DNA of 64,000 bases from Lysobacter prati. Its GTDB lineage: Bacteria > Pseudomonadota > Gammaproteobacteria > Xanthomonadales > Xanthomonadaceae. The stretch's first letter is position 1, and the number at the start of each line of letters is the position of its first letter. The stretch lies in the NCBI RefSeq assembly GCF_009765215.1, contig NZ_VLNV01000011.1, positions 21,269 through 85,268 on the forward strand, given 5' to 3'. A program made the position numbers and the translations under genes. The notes beneath the pieces were generated by a model, which made no database searches, had not been told where the DNA came from, and saw nothing but the letters and a program-made list of their open reading frames with translations. Positions 44,397-52,442 of this stretch are shown here, piece after piece.

Positions 44397-44885
44397 TCAG
44401 GACACCCCGGGCTCCCACACCATGTACACGTCCGCCCGCACGTAGTGCGAGCCCGGTCGGGGTGCGGGGTAATGACGGAAGCCGACGCTTTCGTACAGCG
44501 CCAACGCCGGCCCAAGCTTCCTGCTCGACTCCAGGAACAACTCATGGCCGCCGCGTGTCTGGAAGGCCTCGATCGCACCCTGCATCAGCAGGCGGCCGAC
44601 GCCGGCGCCGCGCAGCTCCGGGGTGACGACCATCTTGGTCAGCTCGTACACACCTTCGGATTCGCGCTTGAGCGCGACGGTGCCGACGGCGCGATCTTCC
44701 GCATCGACTGCGAACAGGACGTGGCCGCCGCCGGCGAGGATATGGGTCTCGGGGTCGCCCAGCACTTCACGGTCGATCGGTTCGACGGTGAACCAGCGCT
44801 CCAGCCATTCGATGTTGAGTCGGGCGAAATCTTCGCGCCAGCGCGCGGCGTAGTCGACGATGCGGATCGGGGATGGTTCGCTCAT
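44397..44885 (-). CDS. GNAT-family N-acetyltransferase
   Basis: A 162-residue acetyltransferase. The acetyl-CoA-binding motif is VVTPELRGAGVGRLLMQGAIEAF and the C-terminal motif LALYESVGFRHYP. The start MSEPSPIRIVDY is ATG 44883-44885. Substrate unknown. It lies 37 bp upstream of the dusA start on the same strand, so it may share that transcript. Confidence 0.88.
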   Translation of the reverse strand: MSEPSPIRIVDYAARWREDFARLNIEWLERWFTVEPIDREVLGDPETHILAGGGHVLFAVDAEDRAVGTVALKRESEGVYELTKMVVTPELRGAGVGRLLMQGAIEAFQTRGGHELFLESSRKLGPALALYESVGFRHYPAPRPGSHYVRADVYMVWEPGVS

Positions 44886-44917
44886 GCCGCAATGATAGTG
44901 CGGTCGATGGCGATGGA

Positions 44918-45511
44918 TCAGTGCTTGTCGTTGCCCTTGGACTTGCTCTTGCCATTGCCCGCCGACGCCTGCGCCGGCTTCGCCTTGCCCGACTTGCCCT
45001 GTGCGCCCTTGCCGCGGCCCGGGAAGTCGCGCTCGAGGTCGGAATCGATGGTGATCGTGCGGCCCCAGCGATCGTAGCTGGGCACGAAGCCCTTCTTCAG
45101 GCGATGGAACTCCGCCGAACCGGGCTTGATGCCCAGGCCCTGGGCCACGTTGCCCCAGCCCTGGTCGTGGTCGCGTTCCCAGATGTCGACGACATAGCGG
45201 CAGGGGCGACCGACGATCGATGCGAGCGAACAGGCGAGATACACGTCGCCCGGCGCCCAACGACGGTCGACCAGCAGGTTGTTCACCAGCTCTCGAGGGG
45301 CGCCGTAGTAGCGCACCATCTCATCGACGAACGGGTCGCGGTAGCGGCTGCCGTAACGGTTCATGTCGCCCGCCCAGGTGTCGACCCAGGTGTCGCCGCT
45401 GCGCGGATTCCAGCCGAAGCTGTAGTCCTGGGCCGATGCCGTGCCCGCAGCGGTCAGGCCGGCCATGGCGACGAACAATCCGGCGAATGTGGACTTCCAG
45501 GGGGAAGGCAT
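44918..45511 (-). CDS. Exported protein with a basic Gly/Lys tail
   Basis: A 197-residue protein with a signal peptide (residues 1-27, ending GTASA). The mature core is aromatic-rich (YSFGWNPRSGDTWVDTWAGDMNRYGSRYRDPF) and includes two Cys (YLACSLASIVGRPCRYV); a C-terminal tail of about 40 residues is Lys/Gly/Ser-rich (GKSKSKGNDKH). Family unknown. It might bind an anionic surface such as LPS or nucleic acid (inference only). Confidence 0.7.
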   Translation of the reverse strand: MPSPWKSTFAGLFVAMAGLTAAGTASAQDYSFGWNPRSGDTWVDTWAGDMNRYGSRYRDPFVDEMVRYYGAPRELVNNLLVDRRWAPGDVYLACSLASIVGRPCRYVVDIWERDHDQGWGNVAQGLGIKPGSAEFHRLKKGFVPSYDRWGRTITIDSDLERDFPGRGKGAQGKSGKAKPAQASAGNGKSKSKGNDKH

Positions 45512-45649
45512 GAAGGTGTGCTCTCAACTGCGGATGGCGGCAATGCTGGGGGCGCGGCGGTGAATCGGTTCTGAAACCGCGCCGCGGGCCGGAAAGCTGT
45601 TGGCCCGGCATTTATACGAGGTTTTTTGCTGGCGGCGTGAGGGCGGGCT

Positions 45650-45708
45650 ATCGCGGCTGAAGCCGCTCCACGGACTTTCGCGGTGGGAGGGCCTTCAGGC
45701 CCGACGCC
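45650..45708. repeat. CGCGGCTGAAGCCGCTCC-type repeat
   Basis: GCGGCT/AGCCGC hairpin followed by GTGGGAGGGCCTTCAGGCCCGAC with its own hairpin. The form is a common intergenic palindrome in xanthomonads and pseudomonads. Confidence 0.5.
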
Positions 45709-45713
45709 ACAAA

Positions 45714-45744
45714 CGACAACGGCACCGATCCGGTGCCGTTGTCG
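45714..45744 (-). terminator. Strong hairpin after the 45774 gene
   Basis: Perfect 13-bp stem CGACAACGGCACC / GGTGCCGTTGTCG with a five-base loop, 29 bp past the stop. On the minus strand TTTGTGG follows, so it has a short T-run only. Confidence 0.65.
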
Positions 45745-45773
45745 GGGCCCTTGTCAAAGATCGCGCACGACGA

Positions 45774-46268
45774 TCAATCGTCGTCGTGGTGGCGGTAGCG
45801 GCGGTCGTCGCGGTAGCGGTCGTCTTCGTAGCGCACGTAACGGTTGCCGTCGTAGCGGCGGTCGTAACGGTCGCGGTCGGAGTAGTACTGGACGTGGTCA
45901 CGGCGATGGTCGTAGCGACCGTCGTAGTACTGCGTCGTGCACTTGCCGTGCTTGTTGCACTTGCCGTTGTTGTAGTGACCGTTGTTGTAGTAACCGTAGG
46001 CATTTCCGTACGGCGGACCGGCGCGATAGACACGGCGGTAGTACCTGGGGCGGCCGTAGTCGTGGACCACGACCAGGCGGTCGCGGTAACCGCGGTCGTA
46101 GCGGGAATACGGATACCCGCCGTGATAGATCACGTCGGCGACATCCACCACCACCCGGACCCAATCGTCGCCATCGCCGGCACGTGCCGGCGTCGGCGCC
46201 ATCGCGACCGTACCCAGGCCGGCGGCCAACACCACGGTAGCCATCCAGCGGGAAAGGACGGTAGCCAT
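45774..46268 (-). CDS. Exported Tyr/Arg/Asp-rich low-complexity protein
   Basis: A 164-residue protein with a signal peptide (residues 1-30, ending APTPARA). After VRVVVDVADVIYHGGYPYS the sequence is dominated by Tyr, Arg, Asp, Gly and Asn (YNNGHYNNGKCNKHGKC, RYEDDRYRDDRRYRHHDDD). The two Cys and several His suggest metal or disulfide use, but function is unknown. ATG 46266-46268 follows GGAGAA. The end is polyacidic/His. Confidence 0.7.
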   Translation of the reverse strand: MATVLSRWMATVVLAAGLGTVAMAPTPARAGDGDDWVRVVVDVADVIYHGGYPYSRYDRGYRDRLVVVHDYGRPRYYRRVYRAGPPYGNAYGYYNNGHYNNGKCNKHGKCTTQYYDGRYDHRRDHVQYYSDRDRYDRRYDGNRYVRYEDDRYRDDRRYRHHDDD

Positions 46269-46403
46269 CTTGATTCTCCTTTGCGGCCCACCCCCCGGCG
46301 GGCACGGGATCAAGATGAGCTGGCGCGGGTGAACAGGTTTTTAATGAAACCGGCCCGGTCAGGGAACACTTAACTGGCGTTGGGGTTGGCGCGCGCCTTG
46401 CCG

Positions 46404-47123
46404 TCAGCCTGTCGCGGCCGCCAGTTGCCTGACCATCGCCGGCAGCTGCGCGGCATGCTCGACGCGGCGCAGGCGCGGGGCGTCATCGGCAACGTCGGCT
46501 TCGTTCTCGTGGACCCAGTTGGTGTGATACGGGACGTGGATGCCCCAGCCGCCCAGTTCCAGCACCGGGGCGATGTCCGAACGCAGGGAATTGCCGACCA
46601 TGACGAAGCGCTCCGCCGGCAGGTCGAATTCCTCGAGCAGGCGCGCGTAGGTGGCGGTGTCCTTCTCGCTGACGATCTCGATGCGGCGGAACAGGTCGGC
46701 GAAACCGCACTGCTTCACTTTCGCTTCCTGGTGGAACAGGTCGCCCTTGGTGATCAGCACGACGTCGAACTCGGCGGCAATGGCTTCGACCGCTTCGCGG
46801 ATGCCAGGCAGCAACTCCACCGGGTGGCGCAGCAGGTCCTTGCCCAGCGTGACAACGCGATGCAGGTCCTGGGCGCTGATGCGCGCCTGGGTGATGTCGA
46901 CGGCGGCCTCGATCATCGACAGCACCATGCCTTTGACGCCGTAGCCGAACAGGGCGATGTTGCCCTTCTCGACTTCGTAGAGGCGTTCGAGCACGCGGGC
47001 ATCGTGCAGGTCGACGTAGGCGCCGACGATGCGCTCGAAGTCGAGCTGGGCCTGGTCGAAGTAGTCCTGGCTGCGCCAGAGGGTGTCGTCGGCGTCGAAG
47101 CCGATCAGCTGGATGGCACTCAT
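46404..47123 (-). CDS. HAD-superfamily hydrolase
   Basis: A 239-residue phosphatase-fold protein. Motif I GFDADDTLW (residues 8-16) has the nucleophile Asp10 and Asp12; motif II lies in VVLITKGD; the motif III lysine in IVSEKDTATY; motif IV in FVMVGNSLRSDIAP. A four-helix cap follows motif I. YjjG- or Gph-like small-molecule phosphatase; substrate unknown. Monocistronic; terminator of the upstream EF-hand gene lies just before its start. Confidence 0.87.
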   Translation of the reverse strand: MSAIQLIGFDADDTLWRSQDYFDQAQLDFERIVGAYVDLHDARVLERLYEVEKGNIALFGYGVKGMVLSMIEAAVDITQARISAQDLHRVVTLGKDLLRHPVELLPGIREAVEAIAAEFDVVLITKGDLFHQEAKVKQCGFADLFRRIEIVSEKDTATYARLLEEFDLPAERFVMVGNSLRSDIAPVLELGGWGIHVPYHTNWVHENEADVADDAPRLRRVEHAAQLPAMVRQLAAATG

Positions 47124-47140
47124 GTGCGCATTATGAGTGA

Positions 47141-47170
47141 AAAGAACAAGGGCGGCCGAAGCCGCCCTTG
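47141..47170 (-). terminator. Rho-independent terminator of the EF-hand gene
   Basis: Perfect 10-bp stem CAAGGGCGGC/GCCGCCCTTG with a CGAA loop, followed on the minus strand by TTCTTTTCAC. It lies 26 bp past the EF-hand stop. Confidence 0.85.
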
Positions 47171-47195
47171 CGAGGGGAGAGAGCGGTGCTGGCAG

Positions 47196-47561
47196 TTAGC
47201 CGCCGCTGGCGCTCTTGCCCGGGGCAGACTGCACCTTCGCAACATAGGCCTTGTACTCGTCGGTGGTCAGCGCACCGTCGGCGTTGGAATCAGCCTTGTC
47301 GAACACCTGGCCCAGCGCCGGCACGGTCGCCGCTTCGGTCTTGCTCAGTGCGCCGTCCTTGTTCGAATCAACATCGGCCCAGCTCTTCTTCTGCGGCGCT
47401 GCGGTCGGTGCAGCTGCAGCCGGGCCAGCCGGTGCTGCCTGGGCCGCCGCAGCGTCGTCGGTCGGTGCCGGGGACGCCGACTGTGCGAAGGCAAGCGGTG
47501 CGGACAGGGCAGCAACAAGGGCGGCGACGGCGAGCAGCGGCTTGCGGGAATGGATGGTCAT
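47196..47561 (-). CDS. Exported EF-hand calcium-binding protein
   Basis: A 121-residue protein with a signal peptide (residues 1-26, LLAVAALVAALSAPLAFA). A Pro/Ala linker follows to about residue 58. Two EF-hand loops are complete: residues 65-76 (DSNKDGALSKTE) and 91-102 (DSNADGALTTDE), each with acidic ligands at 1, 3, 5 and 12. Likely a periplasmic calcium binder. The ATG at 47559-47561 is well placed before the signal. Confidence 0.9.
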   Translation of the reverse strand: MTIHSRKPLLAVAALVAALSAPLAFAQSASPAPTDDAAAAQAAPAGPAAAAPTAAPQKKSWADVDSNKDGALSKTEAATVPALGQVFDKADSNADGALTTDEYKAYVAKVQSAPGKSASGG

Positions 47562-47938
47562 GCGTGTCTCCTGAAATGGGCGGCCATGAAGACCTGATCT
47601 CTGCGCGGGAGGGGCGACGTTGCCCCCGACGTGCCGCACGACCCCACCTTGCCGGCGCGCGCATGAATGCTTCTGCGGCGGCAATCGTTAAACCAGCGTT
47701 TTCTTAACCACCCTGCTGGCGAATGCCGGTAGCAACGCACGCTTTAGGTGACCGCATTCGCGAATGAATGTGACGAAGCCAGAGGTTTTTGCGCGCGAGG
47801 GCGTGAGCGCGTGGCTGAACACAACACAACCTTCACCAATATCGTTGTCAACGGGCGAGATCGATCAAGCCCGAGGACACACGGCGCAATGCCGAGACGA
47901 GAATCTGAAAACGGTACAGCCGCACTGACTGGGCCGCG
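47562..47938. other. 377-bp gap upstream of the EF-hand gene
   Basis: Contains a perfect palindrome CATTCGCGAATG at 47755-47766, about 200 bp before the EF-hand start, and TTAAACC and TTCTTAACC AT-richer patches near 47687-47710 that may hold its promoter. No gene recognised. Confidence 0.4.
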
Positions 47939-48127
47939 TCAGACTTCGTCCTCACCGCGGACGTCAGCGTACGGCACACCCTCTTCGTCGAATTCGACGA
48001 CCACGGTGATCGGGCGGCAACAGACCTGGCAGTCCTCGATGTAGTTCTGCGACCCGGCCGAGTCGTCGATCACCAGGGTGATGGTTTCGCCGCAGTACGG
48101 GCATTGCACGTCGACGGTGGGAAGCAT
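47939..48127 (-). CDS. CPXCG-motif small cysteine-rich protein
   Basis: A 62-residue cytoplasmic protein starting at ATG 48125-48127 (MLPTVDVQCPYCGETI). CPYC at residues 9-12 and CQVCC at 33-37 form a probable zinc-ribbon. The rest is acidic. This family (CPXCG motif) is widespread in gammaproteobacteria with no assigned function. It follows the lipoprotein gene on the same strand by 43 bp. Confidence 0.85.
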   Translation of the reverse strand: MLPTVDVQCPYCGETITLVIDDSAGSQNYIEDCQVCCRPITVVVEFDEEGVPYADVRGEDEV

Positions 48128-48170
48128 GATTTGGCTCCCGCGCGGTCGGGGCATCAGCCCCTTCCACGTT

Positions 48171-48668
48171 TCAGGGTTTAGGAAGCGGCTGATCGGGCGC
48201 CGGCACCAGCTCGATGTCGACCGGCTCACCCGGGTTGTGACTGCGGATGTTGAACCGAGAAGCGTCGATCGCGAGGATGTCGGTCGGATAGCTGATGCCT
48301 TCCTCGACCATCACCAGCGCGCCCTTCTCGTACGACCAGCGACCGTGCATCGGTGTTGCGTTGGGCGAACTGATGACGAGCGTGCCGTCAGAGAGGAACG
48401 TGTAGGTCGTGCCGGCTTCCACCTTGCCCGACGGCTTGACCTTCCACACCTTGTCGACGAACGCAGAGGGCAATGCGGCCATCGCGGCCGGTGCAAGTGA
48501 CGCATCCTCCGACGGCAGCGGTGCGTCGGTCGAGCGAGCAGGCTGCGCGGAGGTGTCGGCAGTGACCTGCGGCGCCGGCGTCGGTTCAGGCGTCGGCGCC
48601 TGCGCCTTGCACGCAGCAAGACCCAGCGTCATCGCGACAAGCAGTGCGCTCATGCGTGTAGAAGTCAT
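48171..48668 (-). CDS. Putative lipoprotein
   Basis: 165 residues. The signal ends LGLAAC with Cys20 lipidated. A Pro/Thr/Ala linker follows to about residue 60, then a compact beta-rich domain (KVEAGTTYTFLSDGTLVISSPNATPMHGRWSYEKGALVMVEEG), reminiscent of META/lipocalin-like heat-shock lipoproteins. Function unknown. Confidence 0.72.
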   Translation of the reverse strand: MTSTRMSALLVAMTLGLAACKAQAPTPEPTPAPQVTADTSAQPARSTDAPLPSEDASLAPAAMAALPSAFVDKVWKVKPSGKVEAGTTYTFLSDGTLVISSPNATPMHGRWSYEKGALVMVEEGISYPTDILAIDASRFNIRSHNPGEPVDIELVPAPDQPLPKP

Positions 48669-48873
48669 CTATACTGTCTCTCGTGGTTGCCGATGCGTGG
48701 CACCTTAGCACCGTCGTCTGCGCGGTCGTCAGGATGGACATTGCTTTCCGGCACGCTCATCACGCGCCACTAACCTTGGCGCGGCAAAGCTGGCGACCTC
48801 AGCTGCGAGTGATGGGCGCCGGTCCGGCCACGCAAGCCTGGCGCGCGCGCTCCCGTGAAATTCCGGGAGAGAG

Positions 48874-49374
48874 ATGATGAAGATCCGCCATGTATTCAGC
48901 ACGCCCGATCTCAACACCGCCCAGGCGGTGATGGACACCGCACGCAGCGCCGGCGTCGGCAATGACGACATCCTGCTGGTGGCGCGCTCGGACATCGAGC
49001 TGGAAGACGTACCCAACGAACTCAAGGAAGCCGATACCGACCTGATTCCGGCCGCGCTGCGCGGCGCCGGTTATGGCGGTGCTGCAGGACTGCTCGCCGG
49101 TCTTGCAGCGGTCGTGCTGACCCCGATCGGACTCACCCTCGCCGGCGCCGCCGCGGCGACCGTGGCTGGCGCGGCGGTGGGCTGTTGGGCCTCGGCGCTG
49201 GTGGGTTCGTCGATACCGGACCCGATACGGCGCAAGTTCGACGCCGAGATCCAGGCCGGACGCATCCTGGTCGTGCTCGACGGCAAGAAGGAATTCCTCG
49301 ACCCGCTCGAACCGACATTGATTGCCGCCGGCGCGACGCCGCTGCCCTGGGAGTCGACCAAGGCGATGGCCTGA
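48874..49374 (+). CDS. Glycine-zipper membrane protein with general-stress-like N-domain
   Basis: A 166-residue protein. Residues 1-45 form an alpha/beta module (RHVFSTPDLNTAQAVMDTARSAGVGNDDILLVAR), similar to YflT/GsiB-type general stress proteins. Residues 62-110 are Gly/Ala-rich membrane-spanning (GAGYGGAAGLLAGLAAVVLTP). The C-terminal part repeats an alpha/beta stretch. GGGAGAGAG precedes the ATG pair at 48874/48877. It ends four bases before the convergent lytic transglycosylase. Confidence 0.65.
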   Translation: MMKIRHVFSTPDLNTAQAVMDTARSAGVGNDDILLVARSDIELEDVPNELKEADTDLIPAALRGAGYGGAAGLLAGLAAVVLTPIGLTLAGAAAATVAGAAVGCWASALVGSSIPDPIRRKFDAEIQAGRILVVLDGKKEFLDPLEPTLIAAGATPLPWESTKAMA

Positions 49375-49378
49375 GCCG

Positions 49379-50182
49379 TCACGGCACCGCTGCGGACGCG
49401 GGCCGTGCCGACACCGTCTTCTTCGATCCCAGTGCAGTGCGATAACGCTCGTGCAGCACCTGCACCTTGGCAACGTAGGCCTGGGTTTCAGCGTAGGGCG
49501 GCACCCCGCCGTAGCGCGTGACCGCACCTATGCCGGCGTTGTAGGCGGCAGCGACCAGGGTGAGGTCGTCGTGATAGCGGCGCATCAGCACGCGCAGATG
49601 GCGTGCACCTGCATCGATCGACTGCGCGGACGAGAACGGATCGATCACGCCGTATTCGCGACTAGTCTGCGGCATCAGCTGCATCACGCCCTGTGCGCCC
49701 TTGGGCGAAACGGCATTGGCATCGAAGCCGCTTTCGGCATGCGCGATCGCGCGCAGCCAGGCTTCATCGACACCGGTGGCGCGTGCGGCGGCGCGAAACT
49801 GCTTGGGATAGCGGTCGATCTGTGCCGGCCCCACTTCGCCCAGACCGACATGGGCCGGCTCACCCGGCGGCGCCGGCACCGTGAACGCCAGCACCTTCAC
49901 CGAGCCGGGCAGCTTGCGCGTGCCGTAGACGATCTTGCCGTCCTGCTCGCGCTGGTAGAGCGTGCCGCTGACGGCGCCACTGCTGCCCCAAAGGTTGGGA
50001 ACAACGGCGGCGTTGTCATCTATTTCTCGCGCCTTGCAGCGTGAACCGGGCTCCGGCGCGGTCGAGAGGCTGACCGTGCCATCGCGAACGCAGCGGTAGA
50101 CCTTGCGCGCCTGCGCAGGCGTGGCCACCGACAGCAGCAGCGCTGCCAGCACGACCACCACGATGGGCTGGAACCGGCTCAT
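49379..50182 (-). CDS. Periplasmic lytic murein transglycosylase (SLT domain)
   Basis: A 267-residue enzyme that cleaves peptidoglycan to 1,6-anhydro products. The signal peptide covers residues 1-25 (PIVVVVLAALLLSVATPAQA). The N-terminal part has a DUF4124-like stretch (KVYRCVRDGTVSLSTAPEPG). The SLT domain has catalytic Glu150 in AIAHAESGFDANAVSPKGAQGVMQLMP and AAYNAGIGAVTRYGGVPPYAET. Start ATG 50180-50182. Confidence 0.9.
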   Translation of the reverse strand: MSRFQPIVVVVLAALLLSVATPAQARKVYRCVRDGTVSLSTAPEPGSRCKAREIDDNAAVVPNLWGSSGAVSGTLYQREQDGKIVYGTRKLPGSVKVLAFTVPAPPGEPAHVGLGEVGPAQIDRYPKQFRAAARATGVDEAWLRAIAHAESGFDANAVSPKGAQGVMQLMPQTSREYGVIDPFSSAQSIDAGARHLRVLMRRYHDDLTLVAAAYNAGIGAVTRYGGVPPYAETQAYVAKVQVLHERYRTALGSKKTVSARPASAAVP

Positions 50183-50246
50183 TCGCCGGATTCTAGGCAG
50201 GCCACCTATAGGGAAGATGAAGCCGGGCGATTGGCGGCCGCAACGG

Positions 50247-51668
50247 CTAGCCGCTATGGGTCTGAACAGCCAGGGCACCCAGTTGCTGCATCGCCGCTTC
50301 AGCGCGCGCGTCGAGCGGGTGGCCGAAGTTGAGTCGCAGGCAGTGGCCGAAACCGCGACGCGCGGAAAAGATAGGTCCCGGCGCAATGCTGATGCCATTG
50401 CGAACGGCCTGTCGTTGCAACGCCAGCGCATCGCTGCCTGCGGGAAGTTCGATCCACGCGAAGTAGCCACCCAGTGGTCGCGTGACGCGCGTGCCCGCAG
50501 GGAAGTGACGCGCGACGGCAGCGATGTACTGCTCCTGTTGCCCGGCCAGCGTGGCACGCAGGCGACGCAGATGGCGGTCGTAGCTGCCGCGCTGCAGGTA
50601 TCGCGCGATCGCCAGCTGCGCCGGGACATTCGTGTTGAGCGTGGTGGTGAGCTTGTTGCGCGCGATCGCCTGGCGGAAGCGCCCCGCCGCGACCCAGCCG
50701 ATGCGATAGCCGGGCGCGAGGCACTTGGAAAACGACGAGCAGTGCATCACCAGTCCTTCGCGGTCGAAGGCCTTGGCCGGCAGCAACCGCTTCGGGCCGT
50801 AGTGAAGCTCGGCGTAGACGTCGTCCTCGATCAGGGGGATGCCGTGTTCGGCGAGCAATGCGACCAGGTCGCGCTTGCCCGCTTCCGGGACTGTCGCGCC
50901 GAGTGGGTTGTGGAAGGTCGGCATGAGCCAGCACGCACGCGGTGAATGTCGGCGGATCGCAGCTTCCAGCGCGGGCAGGTCTATACCGTCGCGCGGATGG
51001 GTCGGCACCTCGATCGCACGCAGGCCGTTGCGCTCGAGCGTCTGCAACACGGCGTAGAAGCAGGGCGATTCCACCAGCACCGCGTCACCGGGCGTTGTCA
51101 CCGCGGCAATGCTCAAGGTCAACGCTTCCATCGCGCCGTTGGTGATGACGATCTCGTCGGCGGCGACTTCGATGCCGTCGATCAGGTAGCGCTGGCTGAT
51201 CTGACGTCGCAGCTCGCCCAGCCCCGGGGTCAGGTCGTCGACCGTGCTCCACGGGTCGAGCTCGACCGCGGTCGCGGCGACAGCGCGTCCGAGTTTCGGC
51301 AACGGGAACAGCAGCGGACTGGGAAAGGCGGAACCGAACGGCACCACCTCGCGATCCATCGCCGACTGCAGGACTTCGAAGACCAGTTCGCTGACATCGA
51401 CGCTGCTCGAGTCACCGTCCGGGCGGGAGGCGACTTCCGGTTCCGGCGGCAACAGCCGCGGTCGTGACGCGACGTAGTAGCCCGAGCGGGCGCGCGACTC
51501 GACCAGCCCCCGGGCCTCCAGCAGGTAGTAGGCCTGGAACACCGTGGCCGGGCTGAGTTTGCGGGCGGCGCAGGTCTGCCGCACCGACGGCAGGCGCTCA
51601 CCGGGGCGGAATACGCCGGTCTGGATGGAGTGGGCGAGGTCGTCGGCAAGGGCCTGGTAGCGCTTCAT
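50247..51668 (-). CDS. MocR-type regulator (GntR winged helix plus aminotransferase domain)
   Basis: A 473-residue fusion. Residues 1-70 are a GntR winged helix (GERLPSVRQTCAARKLSPATVFQAYYLLEARGL). A linker leads to a fold-type I aminotransferase domain from about residue 100, with the PLP lysine K315 in SSFSKCLAPGYRIGW and the DDVYAEL aspartate. Such proteins are usually ligand-dependent activators of a divergent gene; the divergent gene is a small membrane protein at 51787. Ligand unknown. Confidence 0.93.
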   Translation of the reverse strand: MKRYQALADDLAHSIQTGVFRPGERLPSVRQTCAARKLSPATVFQAYYLLEARGLVESRARSGYYVASRPRLLPPEPEVASRPDGDSSSVDVSELVFEVLQSAMDREVVPFGSAFPSPLLFPLPKLGRAVAATAVELDPWSTVDDLTPGLGELRRQISQRYLIDGIEVAADEIVITNGAMEALTLSIAAVTTPGDAVLVESPCFYAVLQTLERNGLRAIEVPTHPRDGIDLPALEAAIRRHSPRACWLMPTFHNPLGATVPEAGKRDLVALLAEHGIPLIEDDVYAELHYGPKRLLPAKAFDREGLVMHCSSFSKCLAPGYRIGWVAAGRFRQAIARNKLTTTLNTNVPAQLAIARYLQRGSYDRHLRRLRATLAGQQEQYIAAVARHFPAGTRVTRPLGGYFAWIELPAGSDALALQRQAVRNGISIAPGPIFSARRGFGHCLRLNFGHPLDARAEAAMQQLGALAVQTHSG

Positions 51669-51693
51669 CGTCTAGCAGCCCTACCGGGAGCAT

Positions 51694-51741
51694 CTGATAC
51701 GGTTTTTTTCACCATTTCTGATTCTATGCCGACTGATACCG
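51694..51741. promoter_or_regulatory. CTGATAC direct repeats in the MocR promoter
   Basis: CTGATACGG at 51694-51702 and CTGATACCG at 51733-51741, with CTGATTC at 51718 between. MocR proteins commonly bind directly repeated half-sites near their own start, so this is a candidate operator. It lies 26-73 bp before the MocR start and before the plus-strand genes. Confidence 0.5.
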
Positions 51742-51786
51742 TCAGCCTAGACTGCGCGCATTCCCCCACGATGAGCCCGACCCGCC

Positions 51787-52116
51787 ATGTCCGCGGACGT
51801 GCAGCTGCACCTGGCCCTGATCCTGTTCGCCCCTTGGTTCGCCATCCTGTCGGTCCTGTACTGGCTGTACCCGCGACAGCCGCGGGGGCCGGCGCGAACT
51901 TTGGCCGACTCGGCCGCCCTGGCCCTGGCCACGGCCGCCGCCATCGCCGGCATGTACTGGGGCATGCGCCACGCCGATCCCGGATTCGGCCCGATGTGGA
52001 AGCAGGTGCTGGCGACTTCGCTTGCCTACGGCCTCTATCTGGGCGTCATGACCGCGGCCCTGCTCCTTCGCCGCGCCTGGTTCGCGCGCCTCCCCCTGAA
52101 GACCCCCGCCCCATGA
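51787..52116 (+). CDS. Small membrane protein, paralogue of the gene at 26454
   Basis: A 109-residue protein with three hydrophobic helices sharing LALILF-PWFAIL, PRQPR and MW-Q-LAT--YG with the 26454 protein. The C-terminus is basic and Pro-rich. Its stop overlaps the next ATG (ATGA). It lies between a MocR regulator and the cbb3 oxidase cluster. Function unknown. Confidence 0.78.
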   Translation: MSADVQLHLALILFAPWFAILSVLYWLYPRQPRGPARTLADSAALALATAAAIAGMYWGMRHADPGFGPMWKQVLATSLAYGLYLGVMTAALLLRRAWFARLPLKTPAP

Positions 52117-52319
52117 AAACCCTGCTGGTCGTCGCCTTCCTCGGCCTGATCGTCTACAACCTCGGCGCCGCCCTCTATTACATGCTGGTCGATCGCGGAC
52201 AGAGCAAGCGCGCAGTCAATGCCCTGACCTGGCGGATCGGTTTGTCGATCGCGCTCATCGGCATGGTTGCGGCAGGCATCGCCAGCGGCGTCATCCAGCC
52301 CCACGGCGTGGGCACATGA
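52113..52319 (+). CDS. Small twin-transmembrane protein (DUF2909-like)
   Basis: A 68-residue protein with two membrane helices (TLLVVAFLGLIVYNLGAALYYML and RIGLSIALIGMVAAGIASGVI) joined by a polar loop DRGQSKRAVNALTW, the pattern of the DUF2909 family often found near respiratory oxidase genes. Translationally coupled to the preceding gene. It lies 173 bp before ccoN. Confidence 0.83.
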   Translation: MKTLLVVAFLGLIVYNLGAALYYMLVDRGQSKRAVNALTWRIGLSIALIGMVAAGIASGVIQPHGVGT

Positions 52320-52415
52320 CCGTCACGAAATGAAACGATCTTCACGCGCCGAGCACTAGGCTCGACAGCGCTGCGCGCAGGGGGAAACACACCACCCGCA
52401 CCGCCTGGACGTGAC

Positions 52416-52429
52416 TTGATCCAGGTCAA
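52416..52429 (+). promoter_or_regulatory. FNR/ANR box of the ccoN promoter
   Basis: TTGATCCAGGTCAA matches the consensus TTGAT-N4-ATCAA with one difference (GTCAA). It is centred 41.5 bp before a transcription start inferred at about 52464, given a TAGAAT -10 element at 52452-52457, the class II activator position. The regulator encoded at 61429 is the likely ligand. Confidence 0.85.
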
Positions 52430-52442
52430 ACGCGCCAGGAAC

